The notes below the pieces were generated by a model. The model worked only from the letters and a program-made list of their open reading frames with translations, was not told the DNA's origin and made no database searches. Shown in pieces: positions 1 to 12,147 of a stretch of DNA of 64,000 nt. Location: positions 9,734,001 to 9,798,000 of the forward strand of contig OX387198.1 of assembly GCA_947561715.1 (NCBI GenBank), read 5' to 3'. The DNA is from Ascidia mentula. Lineage: Eukaryota > Chordata > Ascidiacea > Phlebobranchia > Ascidiidae. A program made the translations under genes and the position numbers. Positions within the stretch are counted from its first letter, which is position 1, and every line of letters begins with the position of its first letter.

Positions 1-963
1 TTTGAACACTGTCCTCTACCAACCAGAATATTAATAAACAGAAACGACTCGTAGAACAGAGAATACCTCGGAAAAGGTAATCTTCAGTAAAAGGCGAAAG
101 ATTTATGCGTGTGAAGAGAAACCAAACTAGGTGAAATCAAATAGTGTTTCCACTTTGTTTTCTCCGTTTTGGTTGCACCTAGTTTGGTGCCCAACGGATG
201 ACGGTGATTGCATAGTCACCACAAAGTGGAAGTCTTTGCTTGGCCGTTTGGTCAGCAAAGTCGTCTTATAGTCACACCAGCTACACTGATGAGACCTTTC
301 AGGTCGAAACAGCAGTGGCCATCTGTCTGCAGCTTATACACAATTCATATTATTGGCTCCACATTGCTTATCGTAAATATTATATATTGGTAGTTTATTG
401 CGTATTGAATGAATAATTTTGAAAGTAAAAAAGCTAATAGACTGCATCGAAATGTTCTGTCTTGTTGATGTAAATGCGATGCAACTTAAACCACGAAAAA
501 AAAACGAGAAAACGTGAAGAAAACGAAAAAATACCCGATTATTCAGAATCACGTGCACAAATGACGCCCAATACAAGGTGGTCTCGAAAAATTAAAAAAA
601 TGACTTTGTAAATACTCATGAAGGTCAAACAAATGTGGCTTAGCCAAAAAAGTCATATACAAGGCGACTTGTGGCAACTACGTACGACGGAAATCACGAC
701 ATTAGTTTCTATCTTGTTGGACGCCAAGCATTGTGACGCAAATAATATTGTGCCTGTAAATGCCAAGTTGTTTTTTTCTAAACTTAGAAATGTTTTCAAA
801 TGATCGTTTCATTAAAAAAACGTACGTGCAAACAGGTACAATAATACAAAGGCAAAAAATATTCTACAGTAAAATCCTTGACAAAAAACACAATTTCCAC
901 GAGCTAATCAATCACAAAGACGTAAATCAATTACTTGCAAACGTCATACAACACAACCCTATT
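1..963. repeat. 3' flank of receptor gene 1; left copy of a long duplicated segment
   Basis: This stretch has no gene I can support. It matches 23927-24895 almost base for base, with a constant offset of about 23,926 and only scattered single-base changes and short indels. It is therefore the left copy of a recent duplication that continues into gene 1. The part from about 373 to 963 also resembles 13464-14068, the 3' flank of gene 3. A perfect 13-base inverted repeat lies at 121-133 and 176-188, with weaker nested complementarity at 151-158 and 221-228. A TTTATT at 394-399 could be a minus-strand polyadenylation signal for gene 1, but it is about 570 bp past the stop codon. Short open frames here are not convincing. 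Confidence 0.75.
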
Positions 964-3900
964 TCACATTTGAGTAGTATGTTGGCTGGAAGACGCTGTA
1001 TGCGCATCCACAGTTTCAGACCTTAAACAGGCGCGTGCTCTGTCTAAACCTCTTCTAAAAGGTTTTACTAACAGAGAGAAGGGGTTGGTGTAAATGATCG
1101 GGTTAAGAGAACTGTTAATAGGGAGGAATACAATAGCCGATAAAGCATAAGCAATAGGAGGAAGAATGATTTTGCCCATACTTAGGAAGGTCATGAAACA
1201 CAATGGAAACCAGCATGCTAGATCGGTTGCTATCAGAATTGCAATTTTCTTATGAAGCCTTTTGGATTTTTTTGCAGCAGAACTTGCCACCCTGTTTACC
1301 GTCGAACGTCGGAATATCAAAAAATAAGCAATAATAATGTACATGAGCGCACAAAAATTAAAAGTCATTACAGCGGAAGTCATCGGGTTGTGTTCTTGGT
1401 CGTTGTCATTAGTTACATAAAGCCTTGGAATACAAACACCACTGGCGCTGTAATATCCAAAGTAACCTTTTACTTGAGGAGAAATATTAGGGAAATGATT
1501 GTTTAAGTAATCGTCAATATCGTACCAATGCGTAGGAGGTTCTACAATGGATATGTTGGCAGTGCTCAAGGCTGAAATCCTTCGGGCAAATTGTTGATAT
1601 GGGGCAAGAGCGACAGTATCGGAAGAAAAGAATGGATTGGACGATATCCAGGCCATGGTTACCATTGAACTTGATAAATGCACTGAGAGGGGAAGAAGTG
1701 CTATAAACAATGCAACGATCCACACAGTAGCAAGCCAGAAGAAGACAACGCGTAAACGCATTTGACGGCTGTTAATTGGAAATAAGACACCATACAACCG
1801 ATAGGAAGTGAGAACGACCAATGTAAATACGGAACATTGGCTCGACAACACAATAGTTACTCCCAAAGCTGTACAAGATGTGCTTGTACGCCATTCTTTG
1901 TCAACGAGGCAATATTGTCCTTTGTATAGTTGCGATCGAATGGCAATAGAAAACAGAGCAACGCCCATGAGGAAATCAGCAACAGACAGATTTAGAATCA
2001 AAAGGTCATTTGCAATAGACACCTTAGGTCTTCGCATCAATGGGTTACGGGGTCGTGTATAAAGTTTTCTTAAAATAATGAAGGCTACAAAGACATTACC
2101 AAATGTGGCAAAGAAAGCCATTATCCAGACAAGAACCTGAAGAAACGATGACTTAATAAGATCTTCCCTAGATGATATTCCACCTTCACTGAACACGTTC
2201 TTTGGACATTCATCTGAATAATCTGAGCAGTCTTGCTTCCCATCGAGGACTTGACTCCTCTTGACGAAGAGCGGATCCCCGTTTTCACAATAGAAATGTG
2301 TGGCATCTGTGCAGTTGATTTCATCTGACTGATCAACGCAATCAGTCGGAAGTTTTGCGTCACATCGTTTTTCCAATGGTATGCTCACAACTTTTTTTGT
2401 ACCTGGAAGTTCGTGATACAAAGTAAATAGGTACTTCTGATGTTAAGTATGCAGAAAATGAAACGCCCTTCTTATACCTGTTAGCCACTTTGTTGTTCCA
2501 GCATCGCAAATAAACCTTGTATCTGTGCAATTTCGTTCATCTATTCCATCTTCACATTCCTGAACTCCATTGCAGATTGACTTTCCTGACACAAAGTTCA
2601 CCTCACCAGCGCAGCGTTTCGATTTCACTGTGATGAAGTTGGGAATGCCGTAGAATCCAGGGGGTATCACTTCCTGAATGTTGTTAAAGATTCATTACAA
2701 TTGAGCTATGCCCATGAAGTTTGCAGTTTGAACTCACATCAACGGTTGGCAAGTCGTCACAAATTGACAGACGATGGGAACAATTGGCCCTTTCGCTACA
2801 TTCGTCCTCGAAGATGCTACATTCTGTTACGTTGTCACACCTGAAATAGAAAAAAGGTGAAAATTTAAACTAAATAACAATAAAAATAACAAACCTAGTA
2901 GCCTCAGCTGGAACAAACGCCTTCAAAAAGGCTTCTAGGTCACTTCTTGAAAGTGCTGCTACCAAATCAGGATGAAAAAGGTCACACTTAAAGTCGAATT
3001 TTTTGCTGCTTTTGGTTATCACTGTTTTCAGGGTGCAAAGGTCCTCGTCGACTTTAGTATCCCCGCAGTCTATTTTCCCGTCACATACCTCGTTTGCTGA
3101 TATACATTTGTCGTCGCATTTTAAATCTCCAACTGAACAATTGGGATCGCTGTTAACGTAAACCACTTTCTGGCAAAACTCGGAAACATTTTTGCTCGCG
3201 CGTCCTTGGGAACAAAGACACTCGTCTGAAAAGTCTTGACAATCAATAACTCCGTCGCAAAGTTGCCGGGATGCAATCACAGTTTTCCCGTCGAGGCAAC
3301 GTGCGCAAGTCGATGTACTGTTTTCTCTCAAACACAAATCCGAATCGTCATCGCAGTTTGCAATATCGTCGTAAAGCATCCACTGGGGTATGGAGCAGTA
3401 TCTGTCAGATGTTCCAAGATCACGTCGACATTTGAAACCAGGTAGTGTTTTTTTGTCATCAGTTCCATTGGCGCAATCCGAGAATGCGTCGCATGAATGA
3501 CCCCAAAAGATACACTTTCCTGGTTCATTCGGACAACGAAACATTCTCGGTTCATCACAACTTTCTATCTCATCACTGCAATCGCCACAATGATCCATTC
3601 CATCGCATAACAAGTAAGTGGGAATACATCTTCTATCGTTGTGACAACGAAACTCTCCCTCCACACAGCTCTCATTCTTAGACATGGGAATTTCGTCACT
3701 TCCGTCTTTGCAATTTACCAAAGCGTTTCCTCGCCACGAACGTGGAATACATCGCCCGTTGTCATAACACCTAAACTCTTTATCACTGATGCAAAATATG
3801 AGTGGTTCGTACTCGTCGGATCGATCAGAACAATCAGCATAACTATCCTTGACTCTGTACCTTGGAATACACCTTCCATTGGCGTGGCACCTGAATTCTG

Positions 3901-5251
3901 ATTCGTTGTAACAACTTTTTAGTGGTGAAACTTCGTCCCTCCCGTTTTGGCAATCTTCGTAACCATCCATTACCCATTCGCGTGGAATGCATCTTGTTTT
4001 CTCATTCGGCGATGCAGTGCAGCGGTATTCGTTTTCAAGACAGTTATGAAAACCTTCTCTTTCGTCGCTGTTGTCGGACAAGGGAACGCTATTGCAGTTG
4101 ACTTTGCCGTCAGCCACCATCCACCTCGGAATGCAGGTCTTGCTTTTGGAACACTCGAACTCTAATTACATAACTGTCGTTCTAAAAATGCCAACATGCC
4201 AAATACACAGGTTTTGTTCACGTTGCCAACACCTAACATGTAGCCTACACACTAAAGCCATATTAAACATACCATTTGGGCGGCAGGGATAATTTAAACT
4301 TTCTGATAGTTGGCAGCTATCTTGGGTGTTGATGAATTTTCTGAGAACGCATCTTTGGGTTCCTTGACACCTGATTTCATCGTCTGAACACGCTAGTAGC
4401 TCTGAAAAAATTTACTCTCACATATTAACCGGTGTTACAATAGGAAAGTCAGGCATCCTAGAATGGATATTACACTAGAAAGAATCACCTGATGAAGCAA
4501 TTTCTCAAAAGTAATGCTTGCTGTTTGCAAAAACTTTGCTTTAAATAAGGGTTTAAGTAAGGGCCAATAAACAGTATTTAACTGTTGTATCGTTCAATTT
4601 GCACGTTTTCTAAAGAACCAATTCTCTCTTCGGTTGAATGAAATTTTGTTAAAACAATCATTTCATTCGAACAGGTGAACCGTCAAATTGCAACTGCACG
4701 AATCGTTGAAATATTAATTTACCAAAACACCGAAGTACTTCCTCAGAAAAATCAAATCTGATATCGGTAAATGTAATTTTTTAATGGGGCAGAGATCTAG
4801 TCTGATATCTGAAGAGTTCAAGAAACACAGATCTACTAACACGAATTTTAAATTTAGTAATCGTTTGATTGGGACTTGAAATTAGTGTTATTGGATGTTA
4901 TTGGGTGTTTCTTAATCTTTTTAATTTTTGATTTCCCAAAACGAGTATGTATCTCACAACAGATAACCTTACCAATATTCTCGTCACTTCCATCTTGACA
5001 CTGTGCAGCTCCATCATTCACAGATTCTCGGTATATGCAGCGATAATGCCTGGAGCCGCAAAGAAATAATCCATCCTCCGGTCTACAACCCTTTTCCAGC
5101 ACCGAAAACGGTTTTGCGTCAACTGCAAATAATAATTGTTCTCTCATATAAGTTGCATACAAAAAAACATCAGTAAAAAACCTTCACCTTTCTGACTGCT
5201 TCCAACAATAAGCGCAAAAAGCGTAAAAATGAGACGAACGTGTCTATCCAT
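964..5251 (-). CDS. LDLa-repeat rhodopsin-family GPCR (receptor gene 1)
   Basis: The model is complement(join(964..2402, 2478..2673, 2738..2840, 2895..4161, 4273..4401, 4973..5122, 5188..5251)), 1115 aa, with GT-AG introns and an open frame throughout. Exon 1 encodes a signal peptide. Exons 2-6 and the start of exon 7 carry about 13 LDLa-type modules with the Cys pattern and the Asp/Glu calcium site (DGSDE type). Seven TM helices follow from about residue 724. TM1 has a GN pair, TM2 has LSVADF (about 775), Cys813 and Cys960 can form the TM3-ECL2 disulphide, TM6 has CWFP, and TM7 has NPIIY (about 1070). TM3 ends in SYR instead of D/ERY, and ECL2 is about 100 residues. The family resembles the relaxin receptor RXFP and snail GRL101, but I see no leucine-rich repeats. 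The role is inferred to be a plasma-membrane receptor; the ligand is unknown. It is nearly identical to gene 4. Confidence 0.92.
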
Positions 5252-5332
5252 GCCGAAAGTGTTGTTTGAATTAAATCAAATGATGGCATGAGCACCGAAA
5301 GAAACGTGAAGGTTTTCTAGTCAAGCGCCCTG

Positions 5333-5338
5333 TTATAA
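5333..5338 (-). promoter_or_regulatory. possible TATA-like box of gene 1
   Basis: TTATAA lies about 80 bp upstream of the gene 1 start codon, in a block conserved with gene 2. Position and sequence suit a core promoter, but no transcription start is known. In gene 4 the matching site is changed to TTAGAA, which weakens the case. Confidence 0.25.
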
Positions 5339-5715
5339 TGGTATTTTCATTAACCTATATCAATAGAGTTTCGTTAAAGGAAACTGACGACGTGAAAACG
5401 CCGCGTCCGTACATTGTGATATACCTGAAAGTCCAACATGAGCATCAAGGCTTTGGTTACTTTATCATCACTACTTTCCCTTCACACAACTAGCAACCGA
5501 ATATGGGAAAGTCGCGAGGGGCCTTCAATTGGATGACGCTTTTCATATCTGCAGTACAATTAATTTTCTATAGTCACCTGGCTGTATTGTTTCCATGAAT
5601 GCTTTCAACAGTTTCTATCCCATGTAGCGTTATCTGTTGGAGAATTGAAGGCCACCACGTGTGGATAATACGTCATCAAATCGAGTATATACGCCCAACA
5701 TCACAAATAACATAT

Positions 5716-5886
5716 TACATTGTTGCATTTTGTTTGCCGACAAGCACTGAAATTCTGATGTTAAGCAATATTTGAACACTTCTGCTTCGTCGCTATTGTC
5801 TGGCAACACATAGCTGTTGCAATCAACTTTCCCGTCAGCCACCAACCACCTGGGAATGCAGATCCTACTCCGTGAGCATTGAAACT
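5716..5886 (-). pseudogene. orphan 5' fragment of a receptor exon 4
   Basis: On the minus strand, about 57 residues match the start of exon 4 of gene 3, including the splice acceptor and some upstream intron (to about 5950). The fragment runs through the first LDLa module (CIPRWLVADGKVDC) into the second (LSANKMQQC). Similarity then stops abruptly, and no other exons are nearby. It is the stub of a deleted gene-3-like paralogue. A second copy is at about 29665-29835. Confidence 0.8.
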
Positions 5887-5952
5887 CTGACAAACAGAGG
5901 ATTAGGTGTTTGATAAGCAACATAACACAGTTCTTAACAATTTTCGCAATTA

Positions 5953-6190
5953 GGATTGCAGACCTTACTGTTCAACCTTACCTTGAAATAGGCAATGATA
6001 TCGCATCAATACCGTAAACAGCATCGAAAATGACACTCGTACCGTGTTAATGAATGTACTGATTCCTGCACATTTTTGGTAATTGGTGTATTTTTGTTGC
6101 AAACATGTCTGTGAACTGAGGGTCGAAGCAGGAGGATGGTGCAATGTCACGTTTTGGATTGCATTGTGACGCAAATAATATTGTGCGTGC
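5953..6190. repeat. dispersed repeat R1, copy 1
   Basis: A segment of about 240-300 bp starts near a stretch reading GATTGCAGACCTTA and runs through a conserved core. It recurs at about 12936-13212, 18753-19048 and 29903-30165, always in the same orientation and next to receptor genes. It has no coding similarity that I recognise and no clear terminal repeats. Boundaries are approximate. Confidence 0.6.
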
Positions 6191-6492
6191 AAATGTCAAA
6201 TTGTTTTTTCAGACTGATGGCAACTGTTTTTTTTGGAAAACTCCAAAAAACATTTTGAACGATGGTTTTATTGAAAAAAGCATACGTGCGAAGGTACAAC
6301 TATAACACAAAAGCAATAACAATATTACAGTAAAAAGCTTGACAAATCGTTTCAAGAAAACACAATTTGCAGGAACTCGAACTAATCAATCATAACGACG
6401 TACATCAATTACTTGCAAGCGTCATACAACACATCCCTGTTTCACATTTGAGTGGTATGTTGGCTGGAAGACACTGTATGCGTATCCGCAGT

Positions 6493-9400
6493 TTAAGACC
6501 ATAAACGGGCGCGTGCTCTGTCTAAACCTCTTCTAAACGGTTTTACTAACAGAGAGAAGGGATTGGTGTAAATGATCGGGTTAAGAGAACTGTTAATAGG
6601 GAGGAATACAATAGCCGATAAAGCATAAGCAATAGGAGAAAGAATGACTTTGCCCATACTTAGGAAGGTCATGAAACACAATGGAAACCAGCATGCCAGA
6701 TCGGTTGCTATCAAAATTGCAATCTTCTTGTGAAGCTTATTGGATTTCTTTGCAACTGAACTTGCCACCCTGTTTACCGTAGAACGTCGGTATATCAAAA
6801 AATAGGCAATAATAATGTACATGAGCGCACAAAAGTTGAAAGTCATTACAGCGGAAGTCATTGGGTTGTGCTCTTGGTCGTTATCGCTAGTTACATAAAG
6901 CCTTGGAATACAAACACCACTGGCGCTGTAGTATCCAAAGTAACCTTTTACTTGAGGAGAAATATTAGGGAAATGATTGTCTAAGTAATCTTCAATATCG
7001 TACCAATGCGTAGGAGGTTCTACAATGGATATGTTAGCAGTGCTCAAGGCTGAAATCCTTCGGGCAAATTGTTGATATGGGGCATGAGCGACAGTATCGG
7101 ATGAAAAGAATGGATTAGACGATATCCAGGCCATGGTTACCATTGAACTTGATAAATGCACTGAGAGGGGAAGAAGTGCTATAAACAATGCAACCATCCA
7201 CACAGTAGCAAGCCAGAAGAAGACAACGCGTAAACGCATTTGGCGGCTGTTAATTGGAAATAAGACACCATATAACCTATAGGAAGTGAGAACGACCAAC
7301 GTAAATACGGAACATTGGCTAGACAACACAATAGTTACTCCCAAAGTTGTACAAGATGTGCTTGTACGCCATTCTTTGTCAACTAGGCAATATTGTCCTT
7401 TGTACAGTTGCGATCGAATGGCAATAGAAAACAGAGCTACGCCCATAAGGAAATCAGCAACAGACAGATTTAGAATCATAACGTCATTTGCAATAGACAC
7501 CTTAGATCTTCGCATCAATGGGTTACGGGGTCGTGTATAAAGTTTTCTTAAAATAATGAAGACTACAGAGACATTACCAAATGTGGCAAAGAAAGCCATT
7601 ATCCAGACAAGAACCTGAAGAAACGATGACTTGATAAGATCTTCCCTAGACGATATTCCACCTTCACTGAACACATTCTTTGGACATTCATCTGAATAAT
7701 CTGAGCAGTCTTGCTTCCCATCGATGACTTGACTTGGTTTGACGAAGAGCGGTTTCCCGTTTTCACAATAGAAATGTGTGGCATCTGTGCAGTTGATTTC
7801 ATCTGACTGATCAACGCAATCAGTTGGAAGTTTTGCATCACATCGTTTTTCCAATGGTATGCTCACAACTTTTTTTGTACCTGGAAATAAGTGAATGCTT
7901 TTGATTTTCAGTGTGTAGAAAATGAAACGGCCTTCCCATACCTGTTGGCCACTCGGTTGTTCCAGCATCGCAAATAAACCTTGTATCTGAGCAATTTCGT
8001 TCATCTATTCCATCTTCACATTCCAGAACTCCATTGCAGATTGACTTTCCTGACGCAAAGTTCAACCCACCAGCACAGCGCCTCAATTTCACTGTGATGA
8101 AGTGAGTAATGCCGTAGAATCCAGGGGGTATCACTTCCTGAATATTGTCAAAGATTCGTTACAATTGAGTTATGCCCATGAAGTTTACAGCATGAACTCA
8201 CATTACCAGCTGGCAAGTCGTCACAAATTGAGAGACGGTAGGAACAATTGGACCTTTCGCTACATTCGTCCTCAAAGGTGAGACATTCCGTTACGTTGTC
8301 ACACCTGAAAAAGGAAAAAGGGTAAAAATTTAAACTAAATAACACTAAAAAGATTCTAGAACAAACCTAGTAGCCTCTGCTGGAACAAGCGCCTTAATAA
8401 ACGCCTCTAGGTCGCTTCCTGGAAGTGCTGCTACCAAATCAGGATGAAAAAGGTTACACTTAAAGTCATATTTTTTGCTGCTTTCGGTTATCACTGTTTT
8501 CAGGGTGCAAAGGTCCTCATCGACCTTAGTATCCGCGCAGTCTGTTTTCCCGTCACATACCTCGTTTGCTGATATGCATTTGTCGTCGCATTTTAAATCT
8601 CCAACTGAACAATTGGAATGGTTGTTAACGTAAATCACTTTCTGGCAAAACTCGGAAACATTTTTGCTCGCACGTCCTTGCGAACAAAGACACTCGTCTG
8701 AAAAGTCTTGACAATCAATAACTCCGTCGCAAATTTGCCGGAATGCAATCACCGTTTTCCCGTCGAGGCAACGTGTGCAAGTTGTTGTGCTGTTTTCTCT
8801 CAAACACAAATCCGAATCGTCATCACAGTTCGAGAAATCGTCGTAAAGCATCCACTGGGGTATGGCGCAGTATCGTTCAGATGTGCCATGATCACGTCGA
8901 CATTTGAAACCAGGAAGTGTTTTTATGTCATCAGTTCCATTGGGGCAATCCGAGAATGCGTCACACGAATGACTCCAGAAAATGCACTTGCCTAGTTCAT
9001 TCGGACAACGAAACATTCTCGGTTCATCACAACTTTCTATCTCATCACTGCAATCGCCACAATGATCCATTCCATCACATAACAAATAAGTGGGAATACA
9101 TCTTCTATCGTTGTCACAATGGAACTCTCCCCCTACACAACTCGCATTCTTAGATATTGGAATTTCGTCACTTCCGTCTTTGCAATTGACCAAAGCGTTA
9201 CCCCGCCACGAACGTGGAATGCATCGCCCGTTGTCATAACACCTAAACTCGTTTTCACTGATGCAAAATGTAAGTGGTTCGTACTCGTCGGATCGATCAG
9301 AACAATCCCAATAATCATCCTTGACTCTGTACCTTGGAATACACCTTCCATTGACGTGGCACCTGAATTCTGATTCGTTATGACAACTTTTTAGTGCTGA

Positions 9401-10713
9401 AACTTCGTCCGTCCCGTTTTTGCAATCGTCGTAACCGTCCATTACCCATTCGCGTGGAATGCATCTTGTTTTCTCATTCGGTGATGCATTGCAGCTGTAT
9501 TCGTTTTCAAGACAATTTTGAAAACCTTCTCTTTCGTCGCTGTTGTCGGGCAAGAGAACGCCATTGCAATTGACTTTACCGTCAGCCACCATCCACCTCG
9601 GAATGCAGGTCTTGCTTTTGGAACAATCGAACTCTAATTACATAACCGTCTTTCAAAAAATGTCAACATGCCAAATACACAGGTTTTGTTTACGTTGCCA
9701 ACACTTAACATGTAGCCTACACACTAAAGCCATATTAAACATACCATTTGGGCGGCAGGGATAATTTGAACTTTCTGATAGTTGGCAGCTATCTTTGGTG
9801 TTGGTGAATTTTCTGAGAACGCATCTTTGGGTTAGTTGACACCTGATTTCATCGTCTGAACACGCCAGTGGCTCTGAAAGAATTAACTCTTATATATCAA
9901 CCAGTGTTACGACAGGAAAATTCAGCTTCCTGGAATGGATATTACACTAGAAAGAATCACCTGATGAAGCAATTTCTCAAAAGTATTGCTTGCTGTTTGA
10001 AAAAACTTTACTTTAAATAAGGGTTGACCAATAAACTGTATTTAACTGTTGTATATATGTCCAATTTGCATGTCGTGACTAAGGAACCAATTCTCTCTTC
10101 GGTTAAATAATTTCATTCGAACAGTTGAACCGTCAAATTGCAACAGCACGAATCGTTGAGACATTAATTTACCAAAACACCGAAGTAATTCCTCACAAAA
10201 ATCACGAATGCGAAATACCAAAGATTTCTGATATCGGTAAATGTAATTTTTTAATGGGGCAGAGATCTAGTCTGATATCTGAAAAGTTCAAGAAACACGG
10301 ATCTACTAACACGAATTTCAAATCTTAGTAATCGTTTGATTGGGACTTGAAATTAGTGTTATTGGGTGTTTCTTAACCTTTTTAATCTTTGATTTCCAAA
10401 AACGAGTATGTATCTCGCAACACATAACCTTACCAATATTCTCGTCACTTCCATCTTGACACTGTGCATCAAGATCTCTCACAGAATTTCGGTATATGCA
10501 GCGATAACGCCTGGATCGACAAAGAAAAAATCCATCCTCCGGTCTACAACCCTTTGCTAGCTCCGAAAACGGTTTGGCGTCTCCTGCAAATAATAACTAT
10601 TCTCTTATATAAGTTGCATACAAAAAAACACCAATAAAAAAACCTTCACCTTTCTGACTGTTTCCAACAGTAAGTGCAAAAAGCGTAAAAATGAGACGAA
10701 CGTGTCTACCCAT
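6493..10713 (-). CDS. LDLa-repeat GPCR (receptor gene 2), C-terminal tail cut short
   Basis: The model is complement(join(6493..7880, 7942..8137, 8202..8304, 8367..9633, 9745..9873, 10434..10583, 10650..10713)), 1098 aa. Exon sizes and phases equal those of gene 1 except at the 3' end. All LDLa modules, the seven TM helices, SYR at the TM3 end and NPIIY in TM7 are intact. The reading frame ends after RARLWS with TAA. In gene 5 the same codon is GAA and 16 more residues follow, ending in TTQM, and the lost reading frame is still open here as far as the usual TGA. A single G-to-T change therefore removed about 17 tail residues. TM and loop sequences are otherwise unaffected, so a functional receptor is plausible. 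It is most similar to gene 5. Confidence 0.9.
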
Positions 10714-11452
10714 GACGAAATTGTTTTTTCAAATCAAAGCAAATGATGGCATGAGCACCGATAAAGCCGTGAAGGTTATCGAGTCAGGTGCCCTGTTATA
10801 ATGGTATTTTCATTAACGCTATCAATAGAGATTCGTTGAAGTCCCTACATTGTGATATACCTGAAAGTCCAACACACCTATGGCGCTTTTGTGATGAGTA
10901 TCACGTTGTTGGTTGCTTTATCATCACTACTTTCCCTTCACACAACTGGCAACCGAATATGAGAAAAGTCGCGAGGGGTCTTCAATTGGATGACGCTTTT
11001 TATTGCTTCAGTACAATTTATTTTCTGTATATCAAAATACAAGCTTTAGTTTTAAAATATCGAAGGTTTGACGCCGTTCTCTCATCGTTTAGCACAATGT
11101 ATTTTAAAATTTTGACAGGGTAACACGAAGATTTTGTTTTTTTAAGTGTTACGTACAGAAACATGCACAAACGTAAATATTCCTTTTTATCCGAATTACA
11201 ATCAATCCAATTACTTTTACCACTAGGTTGAATAATAGATATTTTTCAGGTCCTTGTAATTTTGTAAATTTGATTGAAAATTTTGTGTGACATTTCCAGA
11301 AAGACAATGACAGATTCCATTTATTCTGACTCTGCTATAGAATCATTGAGATATAAGTGACATGTCCTAACGCTTTCGAACGCTTGCGAATGTCACAAAA
11401 CCAAGTGGTTTGAGCAATCACATGGCAGAAGGATTGCAAAACACGTTGTTGT
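10714..11452. other. upstream region of receptor gene 2
   Basis: A TTATAA at 10796-10801 lies about 83 bp upstream of the gene 2 start, matching the position of the one in gene 1. Bases 11031-11120 are repeated in the same orientation at about 13278-13367. From about 11120 rightward begins a segment that reappears inverted at 41045-42838. No gene is seen. Confidence 0.5.
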
Positions 11453-12147
11453 GAAGAATGTTGATTAATGCCACGAACCCAGTGCCATTAATTTGTGTTC
11501 GTTACCTGTCCTGACCAGGGTATGTGGTTGTCACCGATTACAGAAATGAATTCGATCCTCAATTGTGATGTGGCACTAAGTGACACATACAACACAGTTA
11601 TTTGCGGACTTCCCTTATGACCGAGCTCGTCACTTTTTGAACACAATATCCCAGCAGGTTACAAATTATATCCATAGGCGCAACAACGCTTATTTCACAA
11701 AAACATGTTGGCCTTTTTTATAATCATTGCGCCGCGACACCACATTGCATAAAGTGTCTAAATTTAAAATAAAAATGCGGTCATTTAGACACTTTTCAAA
11801 ATTTATTCCCCACACAATACTAAAATCTCTTCAGGACCACATGTCAAGGAAAATTCTTGCGTGTAGTAATGTTTGTGCTATAGGGACTACTTTATGGTAT
11901 TTAAAACTGGTGGCCATGCACATATTCTCGGTATGCAAAAAGTAATATGGCCCAGTCATTAGGGAAGTCCACAAAGTCCACAAATGATTGTGTCACTCAT
12001 GTCTCCAAATGTTCTGCCAAGTCTCACTAAAATTGTGGATCGAATTCATTTTTGCAAGTAGTGACAACCACATACCCTGATCAGGACAGTTTATTGAACA
12101 CAAATTGATGGCAATTGAAGGGTTCGTGCCATTAATCAACATTCTTC
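11453..12147. mobile_element. non-autonomous foldback element, copy 1 (695 bp)
   Basis: The ends are GAAGAATGTTGATTAATG and its reverse complement. The two arms remain complementary, with mismatches, for roughly 190-230 bp inward; for example, a GGACTTCCC motif occurs in both arms. The inside has no transposase-like protein; the short open frame there is unconvincing. A second copy of the same 695-bp length lies inverted at 41824-42518. I did not find a clear target-site duplication. Confidence 0.75.

Larger units (their letters stand above)
5339..6492. other. intergenic region between receptor genes 1 and 2
   Basis: This region holds the upstream sequence of gene 1, an orphan exon fragment (5716-5886), one copy of a dispersed repeat (about 5953-6190) and the 3' flank of gene 2. 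The whole order is repeated at about 29260-30445 between genes 4 and 5. A TTTATT at 6267-6272, about 220 bp past the gene 2 stop, is a possible minus-strand polyadenylation signal. I see no intact gene. Confidence 0.6.

Noticed and set aside
1808..2062. 84-residue plus-strand frame conserved opposite the 7TM exon in several copies
   Set aside because: Its conservation follows from the conserved TM2-TM3 coding sequence on the other strand.
2895..4161. Regularly spaced repeats resembling an array (CRISPR-like or satellite)
   Set aside because: The periodicity comes from LDLa modules of about 40 codons in an open frame; units differ in sequence and lie in a spliced gene.
3236..4292. Series of open frames on the plus strand opposite the receptor exon 4, recurring at the same place in each paralogue
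   Set aside because: They are antisense shadows. The minus-strand frame has the LDLa Cys pattern and splice sites; the plus-strand frames have no family features.
11727..11945. Open frame inside the foldback element (and a related one at 42010-42195)
   Set aside because: Short, without recognisable motifs, and shared only because the element itself is duplicated.
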